Assembly: GCA_023488645.1 (NCBI GenBank)
Contig: JAMDDL010000102.1
Span: 1-5,279, forward strand
Reading direction: 5' to 3'
DNA length: 5,279 nucleotides
Source: Actinomycetota bacterium
Lineage (GTDB): Bacteria > Actinomycetota > Humimicrobiia > Humimicrobiales > Humimicrobiaceae
The notes under the pieces were generated by a model, which was not told the origin of the DNA, did not search any database, and saw only the letters and a program-made list of their open reading frames with translations. Positions 4,638 to 5,279 of this stretch are shown one piece after another; positions within the stretch are counted from its first letter, which is position 1; each line of letters opens with the position of its first letter. The position numbers and the translations under genes were made by a program.

Positions 4638-5279
4638 TTATAATCTTATCGGCCATGTCCTTAAATACTCAGATTTTTCCATATACAAAGACACTCTTTT
4701 TATTTCTTCATCTGTTGCACCTGAAAGTTGGATGATTTTGTCAGCGGAATACCCTTTTTCAAGGCAAGATAAGATTAAATCAAGTTTTTTATATGATATC
4801 CCAAGTGCTTCTTCATCAACCAGTCCAGGTATTAGATCAGGGCTTGGCGCTTTTTCTAATATATAATCCGGTAATTTTAAATATTTAGACAAACTGAAAA
4901 CCTGAGTCTTATATAAAGATATTATGGGCATTATATCTGCAATACTATCACCGTATTTTACAAAAAATCCTGTAAGCCACTCACTTTTATTTGCACACCC
5001 TGCAAGCAAATAATTGTTAAGTTCAGAGTAGTAAAATAAAATTGTGCTTCTAAGCCTGTGCTTGATTCTATAAAAAGCTATTGCTTTTGATAGTTCCTTA
5101 TCACTGCTTCCTTCCAGATTTGCCAGGAATATATCTTTTTGTAGTCTTGAAGATAAATCTTTTCTTTTCTCGTAAACATATTTTTCAATAAAACTTCTTC
5201 TAAAAAAGAAAGTGGGAGGATAAAGTCTGTATACACCTATTAAGGATAATATATTGGTTATTTTTTTATAAATGATCCT
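4638..5279 (-). CDS. nadE: NH3-dependent NAD+ synthetase, C-terminal part (5' end outside window)
   Basis: This enzyme makes NAD+ from deamido-NAD+, ATP and ammonia, the last step of NAD synthesis in the cytoplasm. The frame is open from the right edge to the TAA at 4638-4640, giving 213 residues of an expected 250-270. The missing N-terminus would hold the SGGxDS ATP-pyrophosphatase loop. Visible family blocks are RIKHRLRSTILFYYSELNNY, then LLAGCANKSEWLTGFFVKYG followed directly by DSIADIMPI and LYKTQV, which form the NaAD/ATP site, then PSPDLIPGLVDEEALGISY, and a C-terminal helix ending EYLRTWPIRL. The usual GTGNKSE reads GCANKSE, and the usual W-GQTDE reads IPGLVDE; both look like clade variants rather than damage. 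No glutaminase domain is present in the visible part. The TTG at 5009 is an internal Leu codon, not a start. metF follows on the same strand. Confidence 0.92.
   Translation of the reverse strand, partial: RIIYKKITNILSLIGVYRLYPPTFFFRRSFIEKYVYEKRKDLSSRLQKDIFLANLEGSSDKELSKAIAFYRIKHRLRSTILFYYSELNNYLLAGCANKSEWLTGFFVKYGDSIADIMPIISLYKTQVFSLSKYLKLPDYILEKAPSPDLIPGLVDEEALGISYKKLDLILSCLEKGYSADKIIQLSGATDEEIKRVSLYMEKSEYLRTWPIRL

Overview
This 5.3 kb window is AT-rich bacterial DNA. The base composition and codon use, the purine-rich Shine-Dalgarno sites (GAAAGGAG, AAGGAGG) and the NadE/MetF/DUF3786 gene mix suggest a low-GC, probably anaerobic bacterium of the clostridial type or similar. The genus cannot be read from the sequence. 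I see no tRNA, rRNA, CRISPR array, transposase or prophage gene.

Layout, left to right. (1) The C-terminal part of a PfkB-family sugar or nucleoside kinase on + (1-338) enters from the left edge. (2) A 316-base scar (339-654) holds two gene remnants: a piece of a DUF3786-type gene on +, which begins inside the kinase 3' end, and the C-terminal tail of a sorbosone/PQQ-type sugar dehydrogenase on -. (3) One complete DUF3786-like gene on + (655-1335). (4) A 12-TM major facilitator superfamily transporter on - (1435-2628), convergent with it. (5) A roughly 830-base region (2632-3458 edge at metF, gene-free part 2632-3228) holds a second partial copy of the DUF3786 gene, about 96% identical to the intact gene over 110 bases, and two decayed coding-looking stretches on -. 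(6) metF on - (3229-4461), with a C-terminal extension of about 100 residues that has its own perfect internal ribosome binding site. (7) A 176-base AT-rich intergenic region with palindromes and 11-bp-phased TGTAA repeats. (8) The C-terminal 213 residues of an ammonia-dependent NAD+ synthetase on -, leaving through the right edge.

The right third (nadE and metF, co-oriented) is ordinary housekeeping: NAD+ synthesis and reduction of methylene-tetrahydrofolate. The left two thirds look like a rearrangement or decay zone. Three pieces of one DUF3786 gene lie in the same orientation, a transporter sits between two of them, and broken ends of unrelated genes surround them. The most notable signals are the DUF3786 direct repeats that bracket the transporter, and the ribosome binding site plus ATG exactly at the MetF domain boundary.
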